DNA from: Cryomorphaceae bacterium
Lineage (GTDB): Bacteria > Bacteroidota > Bacteroidia > Flavobacteriales > UBA7430
Reading direction: 5' to 3'
Assembly (NCBI GenBank): GCA_019649675.1
Contig: BOWN01000001.1
Coordinates: 418,868 to 482,867, forward strand
Length of the DNA stretch: 64,000 bases
The position numbers and the translations under genes are program-made. Below, in pieces: positions 45,371 to 55,605 of this stretch (its first letter is position 1; the number at the start of each line of letters is the position of its first letter). The notes under the pieces were generated by a model. It was not told where the DNA came from. It saw only the letters and a list, made by a program, of their open reading frames with translations, and made no database searches.

Positions 45371-46604
45371 TTATTCGTCTGAGACCTTATTTAATCCAGA
45401 TAATAATGGATACATAAAAGCAAACAAAACAACTCCAGCCTGCCTTTCAAACATGCTTTCTGTTAAACATCCTATAAATGTGAGTCCAATAAATATTAAA
45501 AAAGTGGGTGTGAGTTCTTTAACAAAAAAGGATTTATCATTATAAACAGTAAAATTAAAAACCCAAAATTCCTACTTCTGCCCAAGTTTGCATAAACTGG
45601 TTGTGAAAATTGTAATTTTTATTGTGAATAGGAACGTTGTGCTCTCCATTCCAAAACATAGCATCACAAGACTCTAATGCAAAATTTAATTCTTCTTTTG
45701 CATCACCTACTCCAAAGCCAAAAATCGGGTTTTTACAATTAAATCAGCCCCATAACGCCATATAAAAACCCTTGGATTTGTTTGTTTAGGTGTGTCATAT
45801 CCAAACATTTTTGAAGTTCTACAACTGTATCATTAAGACGTAAATTTGTTGATGGAATGAATACTAAGGAAGTATAAATAAAGCAGCTATAGATGATACT
45901 TTAGCCCACATTAAGCTAGATAATTTGTATGTTTTAAACCACTTCAAAAAGCTCAAAATAAAAACAATAATAAACGCTAATATAAACGCGCGACTAGATA
46001 ATAGAATTAAAGAAAACAATAAAATTAAAAGACCTAAAAACCAAAGGTCCTGTTTAATTTAGATGAAATTAAATGATAAATTGATATGAAAATAGCAAAC
46101 GAGTAGTACCAAGCTACATAATGAACCTTATTAGTTAATACATATGGGAGATTAATGTAGTAGAATGTTTCTTGATTTCCACTTACAAGGTACTTTAAAA
46201 ATGCATGTGTCAAATCTGTTAAAGCCATAAGCATCATAAGTACAGCAAAAAACTTTAATATAAACTTTCGTTGTTCATTATAAATAAACTGCACTGTCGT
46301 CATAAAAAAGGCAACAATAAAAAGGATATCTTTAACCTTAAGTCATTCCAGCCCTCTGAAGAGTTCTCAGTATAAAATATACTTAGTAAGTGAAGCAGGT
46401 AGAGTATTACAAATGCAATTGCTGTGGGTTTTTATTAAGCATCGTAGTTTTTCCTTATATGAAAACGAAAAATCCAACTCAGGCCAATAATTATAATCCC
46501 GCCAGTTAGCGGAACCTTAAAAAATCTTGCATAAACAAGCCCAAAACGAAGCTTATACAAGCGATAAAGTAATAGAATGAAATAGATTTTGTCTTATTTA
46601 TCAT
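45371..46604 (-). CDS. O-antigen ligase family membrane protein, heavily frameshifted
   Basis: Pieces in all three frames line up as one multi-pass protein. From the ATG at 46604: SISFYYFIACISFVLGLF, PLTGGIIIIGLSWIFRF, AFVILYLLHLLSIFYTENS, then FILKFFAVLMMLMALTDLTHAF, HYVAWYYSFAIFIS, LLSSRAFILAFIIVFILSF, the loop NPIFGFGVGDAKEEL with FHNQFMQTWAEVGILGF, and the last segment GLTFIGCLTESMFERQAGVV. The WRYG..L..NPIFGFG and HNQ..Q..AE.GI.GF pattern is typical of the Wzy/WaaL-type ligase domain. Frame breaks are near 46510, 46440, 46310, 46045, 45890, 45740 and 45575. The substrate glycan is unknown; no other polysaccharide genes lie nearby. Confidence 0.65.
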
Positions 46605-48247
46605 CTATGTTACCTGATAAAATCGCTTTATATCGATCAGAATCATTAAGTACTAAGATCGCTTCTTTCAAGACGATATCATCTGCTAATGATGCTATTA
46701 CTCTACCTTCTTGGTAATAGTAACGTGCCATCAATTCACTTAGTATAAGTTCTGATACTTGCGACTGGTATTTGTGTATGTCATCTTTTTATAGCTAAGA
46801 AGCTTCTTCTGTAAGACCTCTAAATCTTCTTTGAAATCAGCATATTCATCTTCTGCTTCATTAATTAACTCAACCATTTTTTTCTCAGTTTTCGTTTCAT
46901 ACTCATACTCCTTATCAGATAAAAACATTACAAAATCTTCATACAATGCATCAGATATCTTAAATTCACCTGGTTCTTCAATTGAATCATTTTGTAAAAC
47001 AAACTCTGTAGCAAAATCAAATATTAGCTGCTTAGAAACTAAACTTCCAACAATTTTTGCAAAAGCCTCTTGATCAATAACAATGTCAGGATCAACACCA
47101 CCCCGTCGTAAACTGTTCGCCCATTAGTTGTTTTAAATGCTGTTTTAAGTGAGTCGGCAACCTTACCTACACTACCATCTTCATTTTTATTTGTATAGTC
47201 TAGTGCCTGGATACATCTTCCGCTTGGCGTATAATATTTTGCAACTGTAACTTTCAATTGAGAGTTATAACTCAACTTACGAGTTTGCTGAACCAGACCT
47301 TTACCGAAGCTTTTTTTCCGAGAATAACACCTCTATCAAGGTCTTGTATGGTTCCTGAAACAATTTCTGAGGCTGAAGCTGAACTTTGATTAATTAGAAC
47401 TGCTAGAGGGAGATCTCTATATAAAGGTTCTTTCATTGTTTTGTATGATTTTTCCCAATCTTTTATCTTTCCTTTGGTTGATACAACTTCCTGATTTTTA
47501 TCAATAAAAAGATTACAAAGGCTGACTGATTCATTCAATAAACCACCAGGATTTCCTCTTAAATCAAGAACCAACCCTTTTACATCATTTTCATCAGTAA
47601 GTTCAAGAATCGCATCCTCAACCTCGCTTGCGCAGTTACGTGTAAATCTTGTTAATCGCACATAAGCAATTCCATCATCAACCATTCCCTTGTAGGGTAC
47701 AGATTTAACCTTGACCTCCTCTCTGGTAAATGTTTTCTTTATGGGTTTTTCTGTGCCAGGTCGTTCAATAAGTACATTAACCTCTACGCCCGGCTGGCCT
47801 TTAAGAACAGAACTTACATCCTCTGTTGACTTACCCTTTACAGACTTACCGTCAATTTCTATTAGCTTGTCACCTGCTCTCAACCCAGCCTTATCTGCAG
47901 GAAATCCTTCATAGGGTTCTGCAATAACAACATAATCACCCTTCTTTCGAATCATGGCTCCAATACCACCATATTGACCAGTTGTTTGAAAACGAAAATC
48001 TTCAATGTCAGACTCGGAATATATGTCGTATAAGGGTCTAGATCCTCAAGCATGAATCTATTGCCTTTTCAATCATTTCTCCAGGCTTTGTTTCATCTAC
48101 ATAGTAAATATTTACTTCACGAAATAAGGAAGTAAAAATATCTAGGTTTTTACTTACCTCAAAGTAGCCAGAAACAAATGCAAATGAAAACATTGATACA
48201 AGGCTAACAACAGACCAAAAGGTCAATTTTTTTATCACTTTATACAT
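46594..48247 (-). CDS. S41 family C-terminal processing peptidase, frameshifted
   Basis: CtpA-like periplasmic serine protease. An N-terminal hydrophobic segment (LTFWSVVSLVSMFSFAFVSG) is followed by a helical region, a PDZ domain (EPYEGFPADKAGLRAGDKLIEIDG), and the S41 core: GLVLDLRGNPGGLLNESVSL, the catalytic Ser in INQSSASASEIVSG, and the Lys strand that reads GKKSFGKGLVQQ once repaired near 47295. A charged coiled-coil-like C-terminal part (YEYETKTEKKMVELINEAEDE) ends GNIDDK at 46594. Frame breaks near 48040, 47960, 47290, 47100 and 46780. Restored length about 550 residues. Close to yidD and rnpA on the same strand. Confidence 0.88.
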
Positions 48248-48258
48248 ATTTAATTATT

Positions 48259-48486
48259 TTATGGTACTGGATCGTATCCACTGCCTCCCCATGGGTGACA
48301 AGAACCAATTCTTTTTATAGTCAAAACAAAACCCTTCCATAATCCGTGTTTTTGAAAGGCATCAATAGAATATGACGAACATGTAGGATTATATCTACAC
48401 GAAGCAGGCGTCCATGGCGAAACTACTTTTTGATAAATTTTGATCAATAAAATGACCCCTGTTTTAAGCCCTTTCTTTAGCATCAT
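48259..48486 (-). CDS. yidD: Membrane protein insertion efficiency factor YidD
   Basis: Small protein of about 75 residues with the family core [35 protein letters not shown] and [15 protein letters not shown] at the end; Cys residues CRYNPTCS and SCHPWG are conserved. It aids YidC-dependent insertion at the inner membrane. The ATG at 48486 overlaps the rnpA stop, the usual rnpA-yidD arrangement. Confidence 0.95.
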   Translation of the reverse strand: MMLKKGLKTGVILLIKIYQKVVSPWTPASCRYNPTCSSYSIDAFQKHGLWKGFVLTIKRIGSCHPWGGSGYDPVP

Positions 48487-48846
48487 CAATAAAACGTTTC
48501 AAAAACCAATCTTAGTTTATTGTTGAGAAGATCTCTTTTGATTTTCTTCTTTAGTTGTATATATAAGCAAAACTGCATAATTATTACTAAGATTAGCATA
48601 AATGTCTGACTTTTTAAGCCTATAAGCCTCCCTTATCTTACGTTTCATTTCATTTCGGTCAACAGCTAGAGGAAAGCGTTTTTTAGAAACTGAAAACGCT
48701 ATTTTTATTGGGTAACTTTGGTCTACATTTAATTTCTTCCAAACAAGAATAAACGGGTGTTTCTTTACACTTGAACCACTAGCTATTAATTCATCAAAAA
48801 TTATTTTACTCTTTAATCTTTCTGTTTTATGAAAGCTTTGACTCAT
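48486..48846 (-). CDS. rnpA: Ribonuclease P protein component, one frameshift
   Basis: Protein subunit of RNase P, which trims the 5' leader of tRNA precursors. Signatures are [18 protein letters not shown], the basic core [24 protein letters not shown] (RNR-type motif) and [14 protein letters not shown] start it at the ATG at 48846 ([13 protein letters not shown]). An extra A near 48540 ends the frame early; without it the tail reads [19 protein letters not shown] and stops at 48486, giving about 119 residues. rpmH is not upstream; the HemD-like gene is, beyond a terminator. Confidence 0.93.
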
Positions 48847-48871
48847 AATTGTAAAATTAGAAAAAATCAAT

Positions 48872-48897
48872 AAAAAAAGGGCGATAAATCGCCCTTT
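48872..48897 (-). terminator. Rho-independent terminator between the HemD-like gene and rnpA
   Basis: Perfect inverted repeat GGGCGAT (48879-48885) and ATCGCCC (48888-48894). On the minus strand the hairpin is followed by seven T. It lies 20 bases after the HemD-like stop and before rnpA, separating the two units. Confidence 0.85.
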
Positions 48898-48916
48898 GAA
48901 TCAAATAATAAAAAAA

Positions 48917-49676
48917 CTACTTTTTATTTACCTTTTTGATATATTGTTCGATTGCCATAGTCATTGAGGGAGCCTTAGCGGTTGGGGCCTCAATATCTAC
49001 TCTCAAACCAGCATCTGTAACTGCTTTATAGGTTGTTTTACCAAATGCTGCAATTCGAGTATTATTTTGCTCAAAATTAGGGAAATTTTGAAATAATGAC
49101 TTTATACCAGAAGGGCTAAAAAAGACCAAAATATCATAAAATACATTCTCCAAATCAGAAAGATCGCTACAAACCGTCTTATAAAGTACAACACGGGTAT
49201 AATTAATACCATTATCCTTTAAAAGTTGAGGGATAACTGGCTTTAAAATGTCCGAAGATGGCAATAAAAAATTTTCTGATTTATGTTTTTTGATTGACCC
49301 AATAAGATCTACAAACCTCTGTTTACCATAATATATTTTTCTTTTGCGGTAGGTAATATATTTCTGCAAATAAAACGCAATCGCTTCAGACATACAAAAG
49401 TACTTCATTGAAGTAGGAACCTCAAAGCGCATTTCTTGACATATTCTAAAATAATGATCTGCTGCATGGCGGCTAGTAAGTATCACGGCTGTGTGATCTG
49501 TAAAAAGAAACTTTCTGCTGACGAACATCTGATGCTGCAACAGGCTCAAGGTGTATAAATGAACGAAAATCTACATTAACCTTTTGACTTTTACCCAATT
49601 CATGGTAAGGTGAAGACCCGCTCTTAGGCTCAGGCTGTGAAACAAGAATAGTTTTTACTTTCAAATCTTCAATCAT
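48917..49676 (-). CDS. Uroporphyrinogen-III synthase family protein (second copy), one frameshift
   Basis: About 250 residues of HemD-like fold. Seen are VKTILVSQPEPKSGSSPYHEL, VDFRSFIHLEPV, HTAVILTSRHAADHYFRIC, FLLPSSDILKPVIPQLLKDNG, DILVFFSPSGIKSLFQNFPNF and RIAAFGKTTYKAVTDAGLRVDI. The break near 49515 joins RQQKVSFTDHTAVILTS. It keeps the two-lobed HemD pattern but differs strongly from the hemD at 32215. In Bacteroidota this form is usually found beside a DUF4271 gene, as here. Real enzymatic activity is not certain. Confidence 0.78.
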
Positions 49677-49717
49677 TTAGGGGTTCACTCTTCAAAAGTC
49701 AGTAGAAAAATTTCCAA

Positions 49718-50370
49718 TCAACAATTTAAACCTGTTAGCAACCACAAAAATGGTGCTATTTCTACAGTGCAAATGTACAAAATAATATACAAAATTCCCA
49801 AAGAAACAATATTTCGCAAAAGCAAAAGTGTCTTAAACTTAGCAAGCATTAACAGGAGTAATGTAATTGATAATAAGAGGTTTATACTTTTTTGATTAAA
49901 ACTTCCTATTAAATAAAAGTAGATTGTAAAAAAAACAATTGGTGTTAAAAATAGATTTACCAAATTGAAGAGATAAGGCCATAAATTCTTTAAATAACTT
50001 TTCTCTTTTAAATAGAGAAAATAATATTAAAACAACAAGCCATTTTAATAGCATAAAAGAAAATAAAAAAAACGCTGCATATAAAAACAAATGAGAGTAT
50101 GCACTATATTTAGAACAATATTCTAAATACGAAGAGAGTAAAAAAGAAACAGAAAGAAATGTTGTTAAAGAAAATAATGGTAAGAAATGTCCAGACACTT
50201 TATTTTGCCGACCGTAACTAACTTGATACTGTTTGTTGAATAGAGACAGAAAGAAATAACGAAAGCGTCGTGCATCATCATTATATAAATAAATGTGAAT
50301 AACAATAATAAAGAAAAAAAAGAATTAAAGTCCATGAAGACTGTGGTGAATCTCTAAGTATTTCTATCAT
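49718..50370 (-). CDS. DUF4271 multi-pass membrane protein, frameshifted
   Basis: From the ATG at 50370: MIEILRDSPQSSWTLILFF, a basic loop (YNDARRFRYFFLSLF, with one T too many in a run near 50318), then several membrane segments: LFLYAAFFLFSFMLLKWLVVL, NLFLTPIVFFTIYFYLIGSF, INLLLSITLLLLMLAKF and NIVSLGILYIILYICTVEIAPF. This order fits DUF4271, a Bacteroidota family of unknown function that pairs with the HemD-like gene downstream. The 3' end is uncertain: as printed it stops at 49718, but a one-base shift would extend it to about 49690. Confidence 0.72.
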
Positions 50371-50390
50371 TCTGTGCTTTTTACAAAGCT

Positions 50391-50419
50391 AAAAAAAAGA
50401 GGCTAATGAGCCTCTTTTA
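50391..50419 (-). terminator. Rho-independent terminator downstream of the anchor-V-like T9SS gene
   Basis: Inverted repeat AAAGAGGCT (50396-50404) and AGCCTCTTT (50409-50417), loop AATG. On the minus strand it runs into eight T. It lies 20 bases after the stop at 50439. Confidence 0.85.
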
Positions 50420-50438
50420 AAATAGATAATAAAATTAA

Positions 50439-51276
50439 TTATTGAATAGCTAATACTTCTGTCAATCGTCCATAAATCGAACGCATTCTCAAGAGTGTAA
50501 AGCCCACTAGAAATATGTGATGGCAAAAAAATCGATTCTATATTTTGATCCCATTTACCATCAAATAAGAACAGTCTTTGACCCCTTAAAATCGTAAAGT
50601 AAAACAACAACATTTTCTTGCTGTTTTTGAGAAAAAGAAATATGAATTTCATCTTGAGCAGGATTTGGGTAGACTGAAAAATCAAACAAGCTAAGTTCAT
50701 TTATAGAAACACCAACGTTAAATGCATAGTGATTGGTAACATGCACATCTCCATTATTTTGATTGTTGCTATTTGATAATATTGAGGCGGCATAAACCTT
50801 AGCTACTTGTCCTTCAAAATTAGCGGGAGGTGTCCAATCAAATTCCCATAGGTGTAGAAAATCATCAGATGGTGCTGTTCCAGCAAAAGTATGAGTAATA
50901 TAATCACTATTACCATTAGGAAATTTTGTTCTGTATAGGGTCTACAATAGATATCTCACCAATTTTATTCCCAAAATCATCTTCAACACAAGCCTGAAAA
51001 CCAACCTTTTCATATTGCATCCCCCCTGTATTTGACACTTCAATTAAAATCCTGTAGGAGCCCTGATCTAAAGATTGTAGTACAGATATAGCGATGTTTT
51101 CACCCGACTGTGCTGAAGGGCCAGAGTGACAATAAGCTTGTATTACATGTTGCTCCTTCATCACCAGGAGAAGCAGTATTAGCTGCAGGAGCTCCAGTAC
51201 TGAAAGTGTAAGCTAAATCTTTAGAGCTTAAATAAACGATTGCCAATAAAGCCAAAATTGTTCCTAGATATTTCAT
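50439..51276 (-). CDS. T9SS-sorted secreted protein with choice-of-anchor-V-like domain, frameshifted
   Basis: Begins MKYLGTILALLAIVYLSS, a signal peptide, then TGAPAANTASPGDEGATC and, after a break near 51140, YCHSGPSAQSGENI. The ATC...CHSG motif followed by a beta-sandwich (ISVLQSLDQGSYRILIEV, KVGFQACVEDDFGNKIG) matches the pattern of choice-of-anchor V domains. A C-terminal sorting domain follows: LFDFSVYPNPAQDEIHISFSQ and SGLYTLRMRSIYGRLTEVLAIQ after repair. Frame breaks lie near 51140, 50930, 50735, 50570 and 50490. It is 10 bases after the intradiol-dioxygenase-like gene, probably one operon. Exact function unknown. Confidence 0.7.
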
Positions 51277-51286
51277 CTGTTAAAAA

Positions 51287-52177
51287 TTAATTGTTTTGCT
51301 TTATCATCTTAATGGTTTTAACCAATTTATTATCAGACAACCAAACGGCAGTGTAAATACCATTTGAAAGATTTTTTGAACTCCAATTGAATTCGTATCG
51401 TCCCTTTTTTAAATTTTGAGATAATAAAACTTGGACCCGACTTCCTTTTGGGTCAAAAATTTCAATATCGATCTTTGCATCCTTATTCAAAACTAAAAAC
51501 AACTTCGTTTGTTCTGAAAAAGGGTTGGGGTAATTTTGACTTAAATCACCATACTCTCTTTGAAGTTTGTTTATTCCTAAAGGTGGGCCATCACCAGATA
51601 ATACGACATCAAAAACACCAAACCAATCTCCTGCAAACCCTGCATTAAGAGGTATAATTCTATTTGTGGCTGAGGGTGCACTTGCCCATGGATCTGCGGA
51701 AATAGAATCGTCACCCTGAAAGTAAATTTGAGTAACCAATTCATCGTAACCATCTGCTTGTACTTTTAAATGAATATGAGATGGTCGGTATTGTGAGCCA
51801 TTTAAATATTTACCTGGAATAATTGTCTCTAAATTATAATTTCCATTTTCATCAGTAATAATTTTTCCTCTAAAATTGAAGCCTTCATTGTCGTAATCCC
51901 CATGTTCATCGGCTTGCCAAAAATCCATTACTGCATTAGAAATTTTCTTATCACAATCTGTCGATGATAATGTCCCAGATAAAAAGAGTCGTTCACCTTC
52001 GTAATCATCCGGAATAATAGAATTTGTTTCAGGAGCACCCTCGGAAAAAATGGGCCTAAAATATCAGTCGTTGTTGGTTCACAATCTAAAGTGGTTTGGG
52101 ATTTTAATTTAAGAGGAGTAATGAAGCTAATGTCGCAATAAAGCCTTTTTTAAAAAATCACGTCGATTCGAATCCAT
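51287..52177 (-). CDS. Exported intradiol ring-cleavage dioxygenase-like protein with T9SS sorting domain, frameshifted N-terminus
   Basis: Starts MDSNRRDFLKKGFIATLASLL (a twin-arginine-like RRDFLKK signal) after repair near 52150. The enzyme domain has TDILGPFFSEGAP, VMDFWQADEHGDYDN, FNFRGKIITDENGNYNLETI and RPSHIHLKVQADGYDELVTQ, the order of intradiol dioxygenases (Trp/Asp strand, F-x-RG-x3-T-D-x2-G-x-Y, and the H-x-H iron ligands). The C-terminal 80 residues are a T9SS sorting domain (SQNYPNPFSEQTKLF ... NGIYTAVWLSDNKLVKTIKM). Frame breaks near 52150, 52105 and 52048. Intradiol enzymes split catechols; an exported version suggests an aromatic substrate outside the cell. Substrate unknown. 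Confidence 0.78.
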
Positions 52178-52344
52178 GAGAGTATTATTTTTAAATGTTG
52201 TGTTGACAAAATGTAGCATATAAGATTTCAATATATACATTTTAAAGTGAACATTATAAATTATAGTTGTAATTTTGCTTTAATAAATGATATTACAGAA
52301 AAAGTAGATTACTATTATTATTTGACAAACTTAAATAACAAGGC

Positions 52345-53520
52345 ATGGCAACAGATTTGTTTCAAGCACCTGATTACTACAATATGGATGATCTTCTTAA
52401 CGAAGAGCACAAAATGGTTCGAGATGCAGCTAGAGATTGGGTTAAAAAGTCTATTTCTCCTATTATTGAAGATGCTTGTGAAAAAGCTGAATTCCCAAAA
52501 CAAATCGTTTCTGGATTGGGCGAAATTGGTGCTTTGGGCCTTATATTCCCGGGAGTATGGTGGTGCGGGATTAGATCAAATCTCTTATGGCTTAATTATG
52601 CAAGAATTAGAACGGGGAGACTCTGGTGTTCGGTCTACCGCCTCAGTTCAATCGTCCTTAGTCATGTATCCGATTTACAAATACGGAACTGAAGCGCAAA
52701 GAAAAAGTACCTTCCAAAGCTTGCTACAGGCGAATATCTTGGTTGTTTTGGCTTAACAGAACCAAATCATGGATCAAACCCGGGAGGCATGGAAACAAAT
52801 TATAAAGATATGGGAGACCACTATCTTTTAAATGGCTCTAAAATGTGGATCTCAAACGCGCCTTTTGCTGACATTGCTGTGGTTTGGGCAAAAAATGAAG
52901 AGAGTCGAATATTTGGTTTAATTGTTGAAAGAGGTATGGAAGGTTTTACGACCCCAGAAACACATGGTAAGTGGTCTCTTCGAGCTTCAGCTACTGGCGA
53001 ATTGGTCTTTGATAACGTGAAAGTTCCCAAAGAAAACTTGCTTCCAAATAAAAGTGGACTTGGCGCACCTTTGGGCTGTCTTGACTCAGCTCGTTTTGGT
53101 ATTGCTTGGGGGGCGATTGGCGCGGCGATGGATTGTTATGACACAGCTCTTCGTTATTCAAAAGAACGCATTCAATTTGAAAAGCCAATAGGAGCTTTCC
53201 AACTACAACAAAAAAAATTAGCTGAAATGATTACCGAAATAACAAAGGCACAACTATTAACACTTCGATTAGGCCAACTAAGAAATGAAAACAGTGCAAC
53301 CTCTGCCCAAATTTCTATGGCTAAAAGAAACAATGTTGACATGGCTATGACTATTGCAAGAGATGCAAGACAAATACTTGGAGGAATGGGTATAACAGGT
53401 GAATACCCTGTTATGCGTCACATGATGAATCTTGAGTCTGTGGTTACATATGAAGGAACACATGACATTCACTTACTAATTACAGGGCTAGATGTTACGG
53501 GTCTTAATGCATTCAAATAA
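52345..53520 (+). CDS. Acyl-CoA dehydrogenase, glutaryl-CoA dehydrogenase type, frameshifted
   Basis: FAD enzyme; residues point to the GcdH group, which turns glutaryl-CoA into crotonyl-CoA in lysine and tryptophan breakdown. Seen are NEEHKMVRDAARDWVKKSISP, YGGAGLDQISYGLIMQELERGDSGVRS, LTEPNHGSNPGGMET, NGSKMWISNAPFADIAVVWAK, ARFGIAWGAIGAAMDCYDTA and the C-terminal NLESVVTYEGTHDIHLLITG with the catalytic Glu. Frame breaks near 52550 and 52705-52745. After repair about 392 residues. The next gene downstream, a kinase, is separated by a terminator. Confidence 0.88.
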
Positions 53521-53556
53521 AAATATAAACTATTTGCTCTTACTAAACAGCACATT

Positions 53557-53587
53557 AAAAAAGCCACCTTAAAAGAGTGGCTTTTTT
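53557..53587. terminator. Bidirectional Rho-independent terminator
   Basis: Stem GCCAC (53563-53567) and GTGGC (53577-53581) flanked by A and T runs that pair further; six T follow on the plus strand. It closes the acyl-CoA dehydrogenase gene, 37 bases after its stop. Confidence 0.75.
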
Positions 53588-53652
53588 ATGAAAGCTTAAG
53601 TACTAAAATCTATTTGGATACTATTCTTAAGTTATTTAAGTAATTTTATGTT

Positions 53653-54912
53653 ATGAAAAATCGTACTATTAGAAACGTAGCTATACTGGAGTATAGCTAT
53701 AGTAGGAGTTATTAGCGTTCAAATTTATTGGATAAATCAAGCGTTGAACCTTCAACAAAAGCAATTTCAAGAAAGCGTATTTATCTCATTAAAAGAGTAG
53801 CAGAAAGAATTTCTGAATACAATAAAATGGATTTCCCAGTTAAAAACCCTGTAAAACAGATATCATCAGACTACTACATTGTAAATATAAGAGAAGCGAT
53901 TGATGCAAATATTTTAAAGATTATATTTAAATAAGAGTTTCATAGATCAAATATACAAACTGACTATGAATATGCTATATATGACTGTTCAAGTGAAAAA
54001 ATGGTATATGGAGAATATGTTTCTTTCAATAGAACCCAAAAAATAGTCACGCTTGGAGAACTTCCCAAATATGACGAATTTATTTATTACTTCGGGATAA
54101 ATTTCCCAAAACAAACCTCATATTTAATCGCAGGAAATACCCTATGGATTATCTTTTCTTTCCTATTAATGATTACTGTCTCGTTTTTTGTTTACGCATT
54201 GAGTATTATCCTCCGTCAAAAGCGCTTATCCGAACTCCAAAAGGATTTTATAAACAATATGACACATGAGTTTAAAACACCAATATCTACCATTAATATT
54301 GCTTCGAGTGTTTTGCTAAAAAATGAATACATCAAAAACAATGTAGATTTGAGCAATTATACTCAAATTATTAATGAACAAAACGACCGGCTTAATTGGC
54401 AAGTAGAAAAAGTCCTGCAAGTAACCGAAATAGAACAGGACCGAATGAACCTTAAAATTGAAAAAATATATTTAAATGAGTCTATAAAATCTGTTGTTAA
54501 TAGTGTTAAATTAAATCTTGAAACAAAAGAGGGAAATGTAAAAACAGATCTACTTGCGAAAAATGATTTAATTAACTGCGACAAACTGCATTTAACAAAT
54601 GTTCTATATAATATTATTGATAATGCCATTAAATATTCTGCGGAAAATCCAAAAATTATTATTAAAACTTCCGATGTGGCCGGATTTTTGTGTTTAAGTA
54701 TTTGTGACAATGGAATTGGCATTGCTGAAGAGCATATTAAAAATGTGAAAAATAAATTCTTTCGCGTTCCAACAGGAAAAGTTCATAATGTAAAAGGTTT
54801 CGGTTTGGGACTGTATTATGTAAGTCAAGTTTGTAAAGCACACCATTGGGATTGGGAAATCAATAGTCAAAAAGGAGAAGGGACTAGAATTCTTTTTAAA
54901 ATTAAACATTAA
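53653..54912 (+). CDS. Sensor histidine kinase, N-terminal part frameshifted
   Basis: Membrane-bound sensor kinase. From the ATG at 53653 (MKNRTIRNVAIL) the N-terminal membrane segment reads VIAIVGVISVQIYWINQAL after repair; a periplasmic region of about 180 residues follows, then a second segment (LWIIFSFLLMITVSFFVYALSII). The dimerisation box has the phospho-acceptor His in NNMTHEFKTPISTINIASS. The ATPase domain has NVLYNIIDNAIKYS (N box), SICDNGIGI (G1) and GFGLGLYYVSQVCKAHHW (G2). Breaks lie near 53695, 53730, 53925 and 53990. The response regulator starts two bases after its stop. Signal unknown; it resembles the RprX group of Bacteroidota. Confidence 0.9.
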
Positions 54913-54914
54913 TA

Positions 54915-55595
54915 ATGGCTAAAATATTATATGTAGAAGATAATTTAAGCTTAAGCTTTGTAACAAGTGATCAGCTTAAAAAAAGAGGTTATCAAGTCGT
55001 TTCGTGTAAAGATGGCAAAGAAGCCTTAACTACTTTTAAAGAACAGGTATTAGACCTTTGCATTCTCGATGTTATGTTGCCCCAGATAGATGGATTTGAA
55101 TTAGCAAAAAAAATCAGACAAGAAAATGAGCACATTCCAATAATTTTTCTTTCTGCTAGATCTATGCAGGAAGATAAAATAGAAGGATTAAAAATAGGTG
55201 GAGATGATTATCTAACAAAGCCTTTTGACATAGATGAATTGTGTCTCAAAATTGAAGTTTTTTTAAAACGTAAAGAAATCAACTCTTCTCTAAAGAACTT
55301 ATATAAAATTGGAGATTTTCAATTAAATGTTTTAGAACAAACACTATGCATATCAGGTGTAGTACAAACACTCACTTTAAAAGAAGCTCAGCTATTATCA
55401 CTCTTGGTGGAAAAACAAAATACAATCGTTAAACGAGAATATATTCTTACCAATCTATGGGGTAGAAATGACTATTTTTTAGGAAGAAGTTTAGATGTTT
55501 TTATTTCTAAACTTCGCAAAAAACTGGTGCAAGATAAAAACATATCAATTGAAAACATTCGAGGAGTAGGTTTTAAATTAAGTATAGCCACTTAA
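54915..55595 (+). CDS. OmpR-family response regulator
   Basis: 226 residues, intact. Receiver domain with acidic pocket (YVEDN), phospho-acceptor Asp52 in LCILDVMLPQIDGFELA, Thr/Ser-type switch (IIFLSARS) and Lys102 in YLTKPFD. C-terminal winged helix from about 128 with LTLKEAQLLSLLVEKQNTIVKREYIL and LDVFISKLRKKL. It is the partner of the kinase immediately upstream and resembles RprY of Bacteroides. Regulon not visible here. Confidence 0.94.
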   Translation: MAKILYVEDNLSLSFVTSDQLKKRGYQVVSCKDGKEALTTFKEQVLDLCILDVMLPQIDGFELAKKIRQENEHIPIIFLSARSMQEDKIEGLKIGGDDYLTKPFDIDELCLKIEVFLKRKEINSSLKNLYKIGDFQLNVLEQTLCISGVVQTLTLKEAQLLSLLVEKQNTIVKREYILTNLWGRNDYFLGRSLDVFISKLRKKLVQDKNISIENIRGVGFKLSIAT

Positions 55596-55605
55596 ATAAA
55601 ATCAA

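Noticed and set aside
52160..52178. A tRNA-like T-arm string (GATTCGAATCC)
   Set aside because: It is the start of the intradiol-like gene on the other strand (MDSNRRD); no acceptor stem or anticodon arm surrounds it.
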